The position numbers and the translations under genes were made by a program. From assembly GCF_036227265.1 (NCBI RefSeq), contig NZ_CP109446.1:1997501-2061500 (forward strand): a stretch of 64,000 bases of DNA, given 5' to 3'. Shown one piece after another: positions 1 to 8,674 of this stretch (position 1 is the first letter of the stretch; every line of letters begins with the position of its first letter). Under the pieces are notes generated by a model. The model did not search any database and was not told the DNA's origin. It was given only the letters and a program-made list of their open reading frames with translations. Source of the stretch: Streptomyces sp. NBC_01476 (GTDB lineage Bacteria; Actinomycetota; Actinomycetes; Streptomycetales; Streptomycetaceae).

Positions 1-898
1 CCACCGTGTCGGCGGGCCGGACGCCGATCGTGTCCCGGGGCGGCAGCGCGAGTTCGCGGCGCAGCCCGGCGGCGGCGTCCAGCACGGTGTCGAGCAGCAG
101 CCGCAGCCGTACGTCCTCGACGCTGCGCCCCTCGCGCACCGCCCGCCGGCCGGCCTCCATCACCGCTTCGGCCTCGGTCAGCCGGGTCCGCAGCCGGCGC
201 GCCTCGGCCTCGGCGGCGGCCCGGTCGCGTTCGGCGGCGGCGCGTACGTCGTCCACCTCGTTCTGCAGCTTCCGCTGGGCGGCCTCCGCCCGCTTGACGT
301 CGCTGTGCGCGGCGCGCAGCTTGCGGTGCAGGGCGTCGCTCTCCTTGCGGACCGTCTCCAGCTCGCTGCGCGCCCGGATGGCCTCGGTGCGGGCCTGGGC
401 ACGCAGCTCGTCGACCTCCTCGCGCAGCCGGGCCAGCTCGGCGAGCGTCTCCTCGTCGGCGCGCTCGGCGTCCGCCCGCTGCGCCTCCTCCCCCGCGGTG
501 GCGACCAGCTTCGCCCAGCCGGCCGGCCGCAGCAGGTAGGCAGCGGCGGCCACGTCGAGCGGGTCCGCGGCGGGCGGCGGGGTGCCGCCGTCCAGCGCCT
601 CGGTCAGCTCCGGCTGGACCTCGCGCAGCTTGCCCGCGACCTTCAGCCGGAAGCCGGCGTCCGACTCCAGAGCGGCGGCCAGCGCGGTGGCCGCGTACTT
701 CACACGTCTGGACGGGGTGAAGCGGGCATAGGGCCGCAGCGACACCGGCAGATCGGCGTAGGTGAAACCGCCGAAGGCGTCGGCCGCGATGGCGACGACG
801 CGATGCCGTACGCCCTCGGGCAGCGGTCGGTCGAGCGCGGGCTCGCCCGCACCGCCCTCGCTCGCCCCGGCGTCCGGAACGCCGCCGCTACCGTCCAC
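1..898 (-). CDS. NYN/PIN-domain RNA-binding-like protein, N-terminal part (runs off left edge)
   Basis: Only the first 299 codons are present; the gene continues past position 1. The visible part has a conserved globular start (residues ~20-120, with the phrase DRPLPEGVRHRVV and a region rich in AAAYLLRPAGW) followed by a long charged heptad-like coiled coil (about 125-240, rich in E, R and A). Streptomyces proteins of this architecture end in a YacP-like NYN/PIN nuclease domain, which here lies outside the window, so the family name is inference from remembered homologues. The start is GTG at 898 with GGGAG upstream; a TGA stop sits in frame one codon earlier, so no longer start is possible without readthrough. 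It is divergent from the rhomboid gene. Confidence 0.75.
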   Translation of the reverse strand, partial: MDGSGGVPDAGASEGGAGEPALDRPLPEGVRHRVVAIAADAFGGFTYADLPVSLRPYARFTPSRRVKYAATALAAALESDAGFRLKVAGKLREVQPELTEALDGGTPPPAADPLDVAAAAYLLRPAGWAKLVATAGEEAQRADAERADEETLAELARLREEVDELRAQARTEAIRARSELETVRKESDALHRKLRAAHSDVKRAEAAQRKLQNEVDDVRAAAERDRAAAEAEARRLRTRLTEAEAVMEAGRRAVREGRSVEDVRLRLLLDTVLDAAAGLRRELALPPRDTIGVRPADTV

Positions 899-901
899 CA
901 G

Positions 902-973
902 TCACTCCCGTCCGGTTTCCTCGGCGCCCTCCCGGCCCCCTTCGATCCCTCGGCCGCCGTCTGCTGTATCCAT
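902..973 (-). other. In-frame 23-codon upstream ORF before the NYN gene
   Basis: An ATG at 973 with GGGGA just upstream opens a 23-residue hydrophilic ORF ending in TGA at 904-902, in the same frame as the GTG start at 898. It may be a leader peptide, a natural nonsense mutation that shortened the protein, or a sequencing error. Only the reading frame is seen; function is unknown. Confidence 0.35.
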
Positions 974-1140
974 TGTCCCCGTTGCGGAGGTGAATCCGGT
1001 AAGTACCTCGTTCGCGGTTCGGCAACGGCTGGGCGGCCGGTCGGCACGGGCGTGTCCGGGTCACCCTACGGCCTCGGCGGTCCGGCGCGCTGCGGCGAGG
1101 CGACCTTTGTCCGGTACGCCCGTTCCGTCATCATCGGTCC

Positions 1141-1920
1141 ATGGTCATCCCGGTGTACGACAAGAACCCGGTCCACCGCACGCCGGTCGTGACGTACACG
1201 CTGATCGGCCTGTGCACCGCGGTGTTCCTGCTGGGCCCGCTCTCCGGCTTCACCCCGGCCTACGGCGGCGGCCACCGGCTGGTCTGCGAACAGGCGCTCT
1301 ACTTCAACCGCTGGGGTGTCATCCCGGCCGAGCTCTTCCATGGCAAGCTGCCACCGGGCCGGCTCGACCTGCCGGCCGGCTGCCCGGTCCCGCACGGCTA
1401 CGGGAAGTCGCCGTTCCTCTCCGTGCTCACCGCGCTCTTCCTGCACGGCGGCTGGGTGCACCTTGTCGGCAACATGCTCTTCCTGTGGGTCTTCGGCGAC
1501 AACGTCGAGAACCGCATGGGCCGGGTCCGCTTCGCCCTCTTCTACGTGACGGCCGGCTACCTGGCCACGTACGGCTTCGCCTTCGGACACAGCGACGACG
1601 CACAGAGCCTGGTGGGAGCCTCGGGAGCCATCTCCGGCGCGCTCGGGGCCTACCTCTACCTCTATCCGAAGTCCCGGGTCACCAGTCTCTTCCCGTTCCT
1701 GTTCTTCATCCCGCTGCGCTTCCCCGCGTGGATGGTGCTCGGCTTCTGGTTCGTGCTGCAGTGGCTCGCCGCGCAGACCGCCCAGGGGGGTCCCGGTGTG
1801 GCCTATCTCGCCCACGTGGTGGGCTTCGCCTTCGGCTTCCTCTGCGCGTGGGTCTGCTACCGGCCCCGGCGTAAGGTGAGGCTCGTCATCACGCCGACCC
1901 AGGGAGACATTCAGCCGTGA
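1141..1920 (+). CDS. Rhomboid-family intramembrane serine protease
   Basis: 259-residue polytopic membrane protein. The rhomboid catalytic core is visible: HLVGNMLFLWVFGDNVE (N111 in the second conserved helix), GASGAISG with nucleophile Ser161, and AHVVGF with His225. Rhomboids cleave transmembrane substrates inside the membrane; the substrate here cannot be told. A long extracytoplasmic segment (about 37-90) lies between the first and second helices. The ATG at 1141 follows a 242-bp divergent spacer. The 3' end overlaps the next gene by four bases (GTGA), so the two are probably translationally coupled. Length and motifs fit the family well. Confidence 0.93.
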   Translation: MVIPVYDKNPVHRTPVVTYTLIGLCTAVFLLGPLSGFTPAYGGGHRLVCEQALYFNRWGVIPAELFHGKLPPGRLDLPAGCPVPHGYGKSPFLSVLTALFLHGGWVHLVGNMLFLWVFGDNVENRMGRVRFALFYVTAGYLATYGFAFGHSDDAQSLVGASGAISGALGAYLYLYPKSRVTSLFPFLFFIPLRFPAWMVLGFWFVLQWLAAQTAQGGPGVAYLAHVVGFAFGFLCAWVCYRPRRKVRLVITPTQGDIQP

Positions 1921-2198
1921 TCACCGCGATCGTGCTCATCAAGACGTCTGTCGACCGCATCCCGGAGATCGCCGAGTCGATCGCCGCGCTCGACAACGTC
2001 AGCGAGGTCTACTCGGTGACCGGCAACTACGACCTCGTCGCGCTGGTGCGGGTGGCCCGCCACGACGACCTGGCCGACATCATCCCGGGGCGGATCTCCA
2101 AGATCCCGGGCGTGCGGGTGACCGATACGCATGTCGCCTTCCGCACCTACTCCCAGCACGACCTGGAGGCCGCGTTCGCCATCGGGCTGGACGCGTAG
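1917..2198 (+). CDS. Stand-alone Lrp/AsnC ligand-binding (RAM) domain protein
   Basis: 93 residues forming a single alpha/beta RAM domain: MITAIVLIKTSVDRIPEIAE start, then VTGNYDLVALVRV, ISKIPGVRVTDTHVAF and a short acidic tail. It has no DNA-binding helix-turn-helix, so it should bind a small effector (often an amino acid) and oligomerise, possibly with a full-length Lrp protein; that role is inferred from the family. The GTG start overlaps the rhomboid stop, which supports one transcript. A strong hairpin terminator follows at 2231-2260. Confidence 0.9.
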   Translation: MITAIVLIKTSVDRIPEIAESIAALDNVSEVYSVTGNYDLVALVRVARHDDLADIIPGRISKIPGVRVTDTHVAFRTYSQHDLEAAFAIGLDA

Positions 2199-2230
2199 CC
2201 CGCAGCGCGGCCGGGAGAGCCGGTCCCCTT

Positions 2231-2260
2231 CCCGCCCGGCTGTCCCGATCGCCGGGCGGG
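2231..2260. terminator. Rho-independent-like hairpin after the rhomboid/RAM operon
   Basis: Perfect 10-bp stem (cccgcccggc / gccgggcggg) with a 10-nt loop, followed by tccgtctttc. It lies between two convergent genes and could serve both. Confidence 0.8.
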
Positions 2261-2299
2261 TCCGTCTTTCACGTGTTCCCCGTGTCCTACCGGGGTGTC

Positions 2300-3697
2300 C
2301 TACCGGGCCGGTACGCAGCGGCCGTTCTCGGTGCGGTAGGTCCACTGGGCGCCGGTGCGGACGAGGGTGGTGACCGCCGCGAGGAACCGGGTGATGTGCT
2401 CGTCCGGGGTGCCGGCGCCGAAGCTGACGCGGATGGCGTTGAGCGCACGCTCGCCGGGGGCCGCGTCGGGGGCGCCGCAGGCACCCGGCTCGTCGGGCTC
2501 GGCGTCGAGGAGGGTGCGGACCAGCGGGTGCGCGCAGAAGAGCCCGTCGCGGACCCCGATGCCGTACTCCGCGGAGAGCGCCGCGGCGAAGTGCGAGCTG
2601 TTCCAGCCCTGGACGACGAAGGAGAGGACGCCGACCCGCTCGGAGTGCTCACCGAAGAGCGACAGGACCCGCACCTCGGGGATGCCCGCGAGCCCTTCCC
2701 GCAGCCGGCCGAGCAACTGCCGCTCCCGGGCCACCAGACGGTCGAAGCCCGCCTCGGTGAGGGCCCGGCAGGCGGCCGCGATCGCGTAGGCGCCGATCAC
2801 ATTGGGCGACCCGGCCTCGTGCCGGGCGGCGACCGAGGTGTGCCACTCGACGTCCAGCGTGCCGTCGGCCCGCCGGGCGACCTTCCGGGTGGCGCCGCCG
2901 CCCGCCAGGTACGGCTCGGCCTCGCGCAGCCAGTCCGGGCGCCCGGCCAGCACACCGGCGCCGAAGGGCGCGTAGAGCTTGTGCCCGGAGAAGGCGACCC
3001 AGTCCACGTCGAGCGCGGCGATGTCGACCGGGTGGTGCGGAGCGAGCTGCGCCGCGTCGAGCACGATCCGGGCGCCGTGCCGGTGCGCGGCGGCGGCCAG
3101 CTTCCGCACCGGCCACACCTCGCCGGTCACATTGGACGCCCCGGTGACGCACACCAGCTTGGGCCCCTTGGGGGCGCCGTGCAGGGCCACATCGAGCGCG
3201 GCGACCGCCTGCTCGGGAGTCCGCGGCGCCGCCAGCCAGGTGACCTGAGCGCCTTCCGCCCGCTGCCACGGGAGCAGCGACGCGTGGTGCTCGGTGTCGA
3301 AGACGTAGACCTGCGTTCCGGCCGGCAGCACCGACGCCAGCAGGTTGAGCGAGTCGGTGGTGGAGCGGGTGAAGATGACCTCGTCGTCGGGGCGACAGCC
3401 GAGGAACTCCGCGACGGTCGCCCGGCTCTGCTCGAAGAGGTCGGTGGACAGCTGCGACAGATAGCCCGCACCGCGGTGCACACTGCCGTAGTAGGGCGCG
3501 TACGCGGCCACGTCGTCCCACACCCGCTGGAGCGCCGGTGCGCTCGCCGCGTAGTCAAGGGCCGCATACGTGACCTCGCCGCCCGTCACCAGCGGGACCC
3601 GAACGTCCCGTCCCAGCACCGGCAGCGGCGTACACACGTCCGCCTCGGCGGAGGGGGTGACGGCGGCAGTGGCGGTGGCAGGGCTGATCACTGTCAT
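2300..3697 (-). CDS. PLP-dependent class V aminotransferase (cysteine desulfurase/lyase-like), riboswitch-controlled
   Basis: 465 residues, fold-type I. The PLP lysine is K240 in FSGHKLYAPFG; the cofactor-stacking histidine is in EHHASLLPW (about 137-138) and the PLP-binding aspartate is D214 in VLDAAQLAPHH. The segment NYGS/HRG-type start (YYGSVHRGAGY, about 69-80) is typical of the NifS/CsdA branch, but no flexible catalytic-cysteine loop is obvious, so aminotransferase, desulfurase and C-S lyase all remain possible. ATG at 3697 has GGGAG about 9 nt upstream. An apparent SAM-IV riboswitch lies immediately upstream, which places the gene in sulfur amino acid metabolism. It converges on the RAM-domain gene. 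Confidence 0.9.
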   Translation of the reverse strand: MTVISPATATAAVTPSAEADVCTPLPVLGRDVRVPLVTGGEVTYAALDYAASAPALQRVWDDVAAYAPYYGSVHRGAGYLSQLSTDLFEQSRATVAEFLGCRPDDEVIFTRSTTDSLNLLASVLPAGTQVYVFDTEHHASLLPWQRAEGAQVTWLAAPRTPEQAVAALDVALHGAPKGPKLVCVTGASNVTGEVWPVRKLAAAAHRHGARIVLDAAQLAPHHPVDIAALDVDWVAFSGHKLYAPFGAGVLAGRPDWLREAEPYLAGGGATRKVARRADGTLDVEWHTSVAARHEAGSPNVIGAYAIAAACRALTEAGFDRLVARERQLLGRLREGLAGIPEVRVLSLFGEHSERVGVLSFVVQGWNSSHFAAALSAEYGIGVRDGLFCAHPLVRTLLDAEPDEPGACGAPDAAPGERALNAIRVSFGAGTPDEHITRFLAAVTTLVRTGAQWTYRTENGRCVPAR

Positions 3698-3711
3698 GAC
3701 AGAGCTCCCGA

Positions 3712-3828
3712 AGTCCGGCTTGCTGAGAGCCTTGCTTGCTCACAGCCTGGTCCTCACCCGGGGCACCCCACCACGGACGGAGGGTTGCCGGACAGCGAGC
3801 CGGGGCCTTGACGCTGTCACTCGTGACC
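3712..3828 (-). promoter_or_regulatory. SAM-IV riboswitch
   Basis: Read on the minus strand, the leader starts GGTCACGAGTGACAGCG, continues with a GACAGCG/CGCTGTC P2 stem, then GGCAACCCTCC and GTGGTGGGGTGCC, and closes with GAGGACC, so GGTC/GACC form P1. This order matches my memory of the SAM-IV class of Streptomyces, with its GGCAACCC and GGGGTGCC core elements. A further weak stem follows and runs into the GGGAG ribosome site of the aminotransferase, so translational or attenuation control by S-adenosylmethionine is likely. The 3' limit is approximate. Confidence 0.85.
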
Positions 3829-3864
3829 TGCGGAGAATTCTGCCACAGACGCGCGAACGCGCAA

Positions 3865-3891
3865 GACGCCGTCCATCAAGCGGACGGCGTC
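3865..3891 (-). terminator. Terminator hairpin after trpD
   Basis: Perfect 10-bp stem gacgccgtcc / ggacggcgtc with a 7-nt loop, 24 nt past the trpD stop and just before the riboswitch leader. It separates trpD from the aminotransferase unit. Confidence 0.75.
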
Positions 3892-3915
3892 CCGCACACC
3901 TGATACCGGCTCGGC

Positions 3916-4968
3916 TCAGACGTTGCTCGCGGCCACCCAGCGGTCGAGCGCCGCGGCGGCCTCGCCCGAGTCGATGGAGTGCGCGGCCTGTTCGAGGCGG
4001 GCCGCGATCTGCTCCTCCAGCGTGCCCTGCCCCGGGTTCAGCGCCACCAGCGCGGCGGCCGAGTTGAGCAGCACCGCGTCCCGTACCGGCCCGGTCTCCC
4101 CGGCGAGCAGCCGGCGGGCCACATCGGCGTTGTAGGCCGCGTCGGCGCCCCGCAGCGCCTCCACCGGCACCAGGCCGATGCCGACGTCGCGGGGGTCGAA
4201 GGCGCGCTGCTCGACCTTGCCGTCGCGGACCACCCACACCTGGGAGGTGGCGGTGGTGGTCAGCTCGTCCAGGCCGTCGTCGCCGCGGAACACCAGGGCG
4301 GAGGAGCCGCGTTCGGCGAGCACGCCGGCGAGGATCGGTGCCATCCGCGGGTCGGCGACCCCGGTGGCCTGGGCCCGTACCCGGGCCGGGTTGGTCAGCG
4401 GGCCGAGGAAGTTGAAGGTGGTGGCGACGCCCAACTCGGCCCGGGCGGTGGCCACATGACGCAGCGCCGGGTGGAACTTCACCGCGAAGCAGAAGGTGAT
4501 GCCGGCCTCGGCGGCCACCTCGGCGACGCGCTCCGGAGTGAGCTGCAGATTGACGCCGAGCTTCTCCAGCACGTCGGAGGCGCCGCTGGCGGAGGAGGCG
4601 GCGCGGTTGCCGTGCTTGACGACCTTGGCGCCGGTGCCGGCCACCACGATCGCGGACATGGTGGAGATGTTGACCGTCTTGGCCCGGTCGCCGCCGGTGC
4701 CGACGATGTCCACGCTGGGGCCGGGGACCTCGATGGTGTTGGCGTGCTCGTACATCGCCCGCACCATGCCGATGACCTCGTCCACGGTCTCGCCCTTGGC
4801 CCGCAGGGCGATGGCGAACCCGGCGATCTGCACGTCGGTGGCTTCGCCGCGCATGATCCGGTCCATCGCCCAGGCGGTGTCCCCCGCGGTCAGATCCTCG
4901 CCGGCCAGCAGGGAGCTCAGCACGTCGGGCCAGGAGCGGGGGCCTCCGGCGGGGGTCTCAGTGCTCAT
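3916..4968 (-). CDS. trpD: Anthranilate phosphoribosyltransferase
   Basis: 350 residues. Transfers phosphoribose from PRPP to anthranilate, the second step of tryptophan synthesis, in the cytosol. Visible motifs: GTGGD (90-94) and KHGNRA (118-123) for PRPP binding, SGASDVLE (128-135), and [10 protein letters not shown] later. The length is normal. The ATG at 4968 is preferred over an in-frame GTG at 4974 because AGGAG ends only one base before that GTG but seven bases before the ATG. It stands alone, away from other trp genes, next to the cytochrome bc1 genes, an arrangement also known in mycobacteria. Terminators bracket it on both sides. Confidence 0.97.
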   Translation of the reverse strand: MSTETPAGGPRSWPDVLSSLLAGEDLTAGDTAWAMDRIMRGEATDVQIAGFAIALRAKGETVDEVIGMVRAMYEHANTIEVPGPSVDIVGTGGDRAKTVNISTMSAIVVAGTGAKVVKHGNRAASSASGASDVLEKLGVNLQLTPERVAEVAAEAGITFCFAVKFHPALRHVATARAELGVATTFNFLGPLTNPARVRAQATGVADPRMAPILAGVLAERGSSALVFRGDDGLDELTTTATSQVWVVRDGKVEQRAFDPRDVGIGLVPVEALRGADAAYNADVARRLLAGETGPVRDAVLLNSAAALVALNPGQGTLEEQIAARLEQAAHSIDSGEAAAALDRWVAASNV

Positions 4969-5060
4969 GGTCACGCTCCTGGAAAAGGGTCACCCTCTGG
5001 CAGGGTGCAGCCTATCGGGGCGGCAGCCCCGTCCAACCGGTGACTCGGTGCCGCTGCGTC

Positions 5061-5099
5061 GTGGCCGGCCGCGCAGTTCCCCGCGCCCCTTCGGGGCAC
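5061..5099. repeat. Partial copy of dispersed palindromic repeat
   Basis: The stretch gtggccggccgcgcagttcc followed by ccgcgcccct is the reverse complement (one mismatch) of the left arm of the repeats at 48.7, 53.8 and 54.0 kb. It sits between the qcrB terminator and the trpD start. Confidence 0.7.
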
Positions 5100-5121
5100 G
5101 TTCCCGCACCGCCCCCCGGAA

Positions 5122-5160
5122 CGTAAGGGCCCCGTCCGAGGGTCGGACGGGGCCCTTACG
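5122..5160 (-). terminator. Terminator of the qcr operon
   Basis: Perfect 18-bp stem beginning cgtaagggccccgtccga with a ggg loop, 16 nt past the qcrB stop. No other gene ends here, so it should end the qcrC-qcrA-qcrB transcript. Confidence 0.85.
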
Positions 5161-5175
5161 GGTGGGGCGGGAACG

Positions 5176-6810
5176 CTAGTGGTGACCGTGCCCCGAGGTG
5201 ATCTCCTCGTACTCCTCGGCCGTCGGCTTCGGAATCTGGCTGTGCTCCCCGTAGAACCCCTTGGAAAGCTTCGCCTGCGCCTTGGCGACCGGGCTGAGCT
5301 TGCGCTCCACCCCGTTCTCGTCGACCTCGGGTCCTGGGTCGATCGGCTTCGGCTGGACGTGGGCGGTGAGCACGTGCAACTGCTGCTGCGACAGCGGCTC
5401 GTGCACCTCGATGAACTCACCGTGCGGCAGCCGCTTGATGATGCCGGTCTCCCGCCCGTGCAGCACCTTGTCGCGGTCGCGCCGCTGCAGCCCCAGACAG
5501 ATCCGCTTGGTGACCCAGAACGCCAGTACCGGCAGCACGAAGAAGCCGACCCGGACGAACCAGGTGATCGCGTTGATCGACAAGTGGAAGTGCGTGGCGA
5601 ACAGGTCGTTGCCACCACCGATCAGCAGCACGAAGTAGACCGTCAGCCAGGCCACACCGAAGCCGGTCCGCACCGGGCGGTTCCGCGGCCGGTCCAGCAG
5701 ATGGTGCTCCCGCTTGTCGCCGGTCACCCACGACTCGATGAACGGGTAGACCGCGATGGCCACCATCACCAGCGGGAAGATCATCAGCGGGATGAAGACG
5801 CCGAGGACCAGCGTGTGGCCCCAGCCTCTGATCTCCCAGCCGGGCATCACCCGGATCAGGCCCTCGGAGAAGCCCATGTACCAGTCGGGCTGTGCTCCGG
5901 TGGACACCTGGTCCGGCCGGTACGGGCCCATCGTCCAGATCGGGTTGATGGTGGCGACCGCCGCGATGGCGGCGATGACACCGAAGACCACGAAGAAGAA
6001 GCCGCCCGCCTTGGCCATGTAGATCGGCAGCAGCGGGGTGCCGACGACGTTCTTCTCGGTCTTGCCGGCACCCGGGAACTGGGTGTGCTTGTGGAAGAAG
6101 ACCAGGATCAGGTGGGCGACCAGCAGGCCGGCCATCAGACCTGGCAGCAGCAGGATGTGCACCGAGTAGAACCGCGACACGAAGTCGTGGCCGGGGAACT
6201 CGCCGCCGAAGAGGAACATCGACAGATACGTGCCGACGATCGGCGTGGAGAGGACCGCGCCCTCCATGAACCGCACACCGGTGCCGGAGAGCAGGTCGTC
6301 GGGGAGCGAGTAGCCGGTGAAGCCGGTGAACATGCCCAGGAAGAGCAGCGACCAGCCGAAGAGCCAGTTGACCTCGCGCGGCCGGCGGAAGGCGCCGGTG
6401 AAGAAGACGCGCATCATGTGCACGATCATCGCCGCGATGAAGATCAGCGCGGCCCAGTGGTGGATCTGCCGGATCAGCAGACCGCCGCGGACCTCGAAGC
6501 TGATGTGCATCGTGGAGGCGTACGCGTCGGACATCCGCACACCCTGCAGCGGCGCGTACGGGCCGTGGTAGACGACCTCGCTCATGCTCGGGTGGAAGAA
6601 CAGCGTCAGATAGACACCCGTGAGGATGAGGATCGTGAAGCTGTAGAGGCAGACCTCGCCCAGCATGAAGGACCAGTGGTCCGGGAAGATCTTGCGCAGG
6701 TTGGACTTGGCGAGCTTGTACAGCCCGAGCCGTCCGTCGGTCCACTCCGCGACGCGCTCACCGGGGTTGGTCGGCCGGCGCCGGGTGGGGGTTTCGGTGG
6801 TTGTACTCAT
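5176..6810 (-). CDS. qcrB: Cytochrome bc1 complex cytochrome b subunit
   Basis: 544 residues, polytopic membrane protein that oxidises menaquinol in the bc1 complex of the actinobacterial bc1-aa3 supercomplex. Heme b ligands fit H117/H131 (spacing X13) and H218/H233 (spacing X14). QPDWYMGF is the Qo-site PEWY-equivalent. Eight or so helices are followed by a long hydrophilic C-terminal tail (about 440-544) ending in a His-rich tip, which is longer than in proteobacteria and usual for actinomycetes. ATG overlaps the qcrA stop by one base (TGATG), so translation is coupled. Confidence 0.98.
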   Translation of the reverse strand: MSTTTETPTRRRPTNPGERVAEWTDGRLGLYKLAKSNLRKIFPDHWSFMLGEVCLYSFTILILTGVYLTLFFHPSMSEVVYHGPYAPLQGVRMSDAYASTMHISFEVRGGLLIRQIHHWAALIFIAAMIVHMMRVFFTGAFRRPREVNWLFGWSLLFLGMFTGFTGYSLPDDLLSGTGVRFMEGAVLSTPIVGTYLSMFLFGGEFPGHDFVSRFYSVHILLLPGLMAGLLVAHLILVFFHKHTQFPGAGKTEKNVVGTPLLPIYMAKAGGFFFVVFGVIAAIAAVATINPIWTMGPYRPDQVSTGAQPDWYMGFSEGLIRVMPGWEIRGWGHTLVLGVFIPLMIFPLVMVAIAVYPFIESWVTGDKREHHLLDRPRNRPVRTGFGVAWLTVYFVLLIGGGNDLFATHFHLSINAITWFVRVGFFVLPVLAFWVTKRICLGLQRRDRDKVLHGRETGIIKRLPHGEFIEVHEPLSQQQLHVLTAHVQPKPIDPGPEVDENGVERKLSPVAKAQAKLSKGFYGEHSQIPKPTAEEYEEITSGHGHH

Positions 6811-7868
6811 CAGCGCTCCCAGAAAGCCGGGCCGACGGGCGCCTCGAAGTCGCCAAGCGCGATGAGGTTGCCCTCACCGTTGACGCTGATCCGAAGCTGC
6901 GGCAGCGGGTGTCCCGCGGGGCCGAAGAGCACCCGGGCACCGTCGGACAGGTCGAACGTCGACTGGTGGCACGGGCAGAGCACATGGTGCGTCTGCTGCT
7001 CGTACAGGCTGATCGGGCAGCCGACGTGGGTGCAGATCTTGGAGAACGCCACGATGCCCTCGTGGCCCCAGTTGGCCTCGCGCTTGTCCTTGATGTCCTC
7101 CGGCTTGAGCCGGACGATCATCAGGGCGGCCTTGGCGATCTGCTGCTGGAAGTCCTCGGCCGACTCCTCCAGGCCCTGCGGCTGGGCGAAGGTCAGCGAG
7201 CCGACCACCACGTCCTCGGGCCGCAGCGGCTCGTTGGTGTTGGAGTTGATCAGCACCTTGCCCTTGGCCCACAGCGTGTGCTGGAGCTTGTCCTCCGGCA
7301 GCGGGCCGAGGTCGCGCAGGATCACCAGGCCGGAGAGCGGCACCAGGGTCAGCGCGCCGAACATGGTGTTCCGGATCAGCTTGCGGCGGCCGAAGCCGCT
7401 CTCCTTGGCACCGGTGATCCACTGCTGGCGGACGTTCTCGCGCAGCTCGTCGTCGGCGTCCACCCGGTGGCGCTCGTCGGCGATCTCCTCGTCGGACATC
7501 AGCGTGCGGGCCCAGTGGATGGCGCCCGCGCCGATGCAGAAGAGCGCCACGCCCAGCGTCAGCCCGAGCGAGAAGTTCAGCGCGCTCACATGGCCGAACG
7601 GGAAGATGTAGACGATCTTGTCGACCGGGAAGATCACGAAGCAGGCGATGAACGCGATGGTGCCGAGCATCGACAGGGTGAAGAGGCCGGCCACCACTCG
7701 CTCGGAGTGCTTGGCCGCCTTGTCGTCGATGTCCTGGCGGCGGTGCTCGTGGGGCGGCAGCCCGGGATTGGCGAACGGGTCGGTCTTGACCGCTACGCCG
7801 CCCTCGGGGGCGCCGTGTTCGCTCGGCAGGTTCTCTGACACGTCGTTGTGAGATCCAGTCTCGCTCAT
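6810..7868 (-). CDS. qcrA: Cytochrome bc1 complex Rieske iron-sulfur subunit
   Basis: 352 residues. The C-terminal Rieske domain carries the 2Fe-2S ligands C279 and H281 (CTHVGC) and C298 and H301 (CPCHQSTF), with C284 and C300 as the disulfide pair. Three N-terminal transmembrane helices (about 60-80, 98-117, 170-187) replace the single anchor of proteobacterial Rieske proteins, as is characteristic for actinobacteria. It passes electrons from menaquinol to the diheme QcrC. The start overlaps the qcrC stop by four bases (ATGA). Confidence 0.98.
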   Translation of the reverse strand: MSETGSHNDVSENLPSEHGAPEGGVAVKTDPFANPGLPPHEHRRQDIDDKAAKHSERVVAGLFTLSMLGTIAFIACFVIFPVDKIVYIFPFGHVSALNFSLGLTLGVALFCIGAGAIHWARTLMSDEEIADERHRVDADDELRENVRQQWITGAKESGFGRRKLIRNTMFGALTLVPLSGLVILRDLGPLPEDKLQHTLWAKGKVLINSNTNEPLRPEDVVVGSLTFAQPQGLEESAEDFQQQIAKAALMIVRLKPEDIKDKREANWGHEGIVAFSKICTHVGCPISLYEQQTHHVLCPCHQSTFDLSDGARVLFGPAGHPLPQLRISVNGEGNLIALGDFEAPVGPAFWER

Positions 7869-8674
7869 GACTTCTTGGCCTTAGTGGTCCGGGCGGCGAC
7901 CCACGTGGCGATGGCGATCAGCGTGCCGAGGCCGAAGACCCAGGCGAACAGGCCCTCGGAGACCGGGCCGATGCTGCCGAGGGTGAAGCCGCCCGGGTTG
8001 GGGCTGTTCGCGCTGTCGACCGCCTTGAGGTAGGCGATGATGTCGGCCTTGGAGTCCGACGGCATGGTGCTGTCGGGGAAGGACGGCATGTTCTGCGGGC
8101 CGGTCTGCATGGCCTCGTAGACGTGCTTGGGGTCGACACCCTTCAGGCTCGGCGCGAACTTGCCGTCGGTCAGCGCGCCGCCCTTGCCCACGAAGTTGTG
8201 GCACTGGGAGCAGTTGGTGCGGAACAGTTCACCGCCCTTGGCGGCGTCGGCGCCGCTCGGGCTGTACTGGTCCTTGGTCGGGATGACCGGGCCGGGACCG
8301 AACGAGGCGATGTACGCCGCCAGCTGGTCGATCTGGGCCTGGGTGTAGATGACCGGGTGCTTCTCGATCTGGGCACCGGGCTGCTGGGCCGGCATGCGGC
8401 CGGTGCCGACCTGGAAGTCCACGGCGGCGCTGCCGACACCGACCAGCGTCGGGCCGTCGGAACTGCCCTGCCCCGAGGTGCCGTGGCAGCTTGCGCAGCC
8501 CACGGAGTACAGCTTCTTGCCCTGCTCGATGGCCAGCGACTGCGCCGAGTCATCGGCGTGTGCCTGCGGTGCCGGCGCGAGCGCCGCGTACAGCCCCCCG
8601 GTGGCCGCGAGCGCGAAGAATAGGACGACAAGCGCCGCCAGCGGGTGGCGCCGTCGTGCGGAGAGCTTTTTCAC
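7865..8674 (-). CDS. qcrC: Cytochrome bc1 complex diheme cytochrome c subunit
   Basis: 269 residues with two c-type heme sites, CASCH (60-64) and CSQCH (155-159), an N-terminal signal/anchor helix (about 10-32) and a C-terminal membrane anchor (about 243-263). The diheme form passes electrons directly to cytochrome oxidase, so no soluble cytochrome c is required; this is known for actinobacterial supercomplexes. It is the first gene of qcrC-qcrA-qcrB, 87 bp downstream of ctaE on the same strand, and probably cotranscribed with it. Confidence 0.98.
   Translation of the reverse strand: MKKLSARRRHPLAALVVLFFALAATGGLYAALAPAPQAHADDSAQSLAIEQGKKLYSVGCASCHGTSGQGSSDGPTLVGVGSAAVDFQVGTGRMPAQQPGAQIEKHPVIYTQAQIDQLAAYIASFGPGPVIPTKDQYSPSGADAAKGGELFRTNCSQCHNFVGKGGALTDGKFAPSLKGVDPKHVYEAMQTGPQNMPSFPDSTMPSDSKADIIAYLKAVDSANSPNPGGFTLGSIGPVSEGLFAWVFGLGTLIAIATWVAARTTKAKKS

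Noticed and set aside
2273..3811. Plus-strand open frame opposite the aminotransferase
   Set aside because: No family motif; the minus-strand gene has a full PLP fold, ribosome site and riboswitch.
4969..4974. GTG start for trpD at 4974
   Set aside because: AGGAG would be one base away; the ATG at 4968 has normal spacing.
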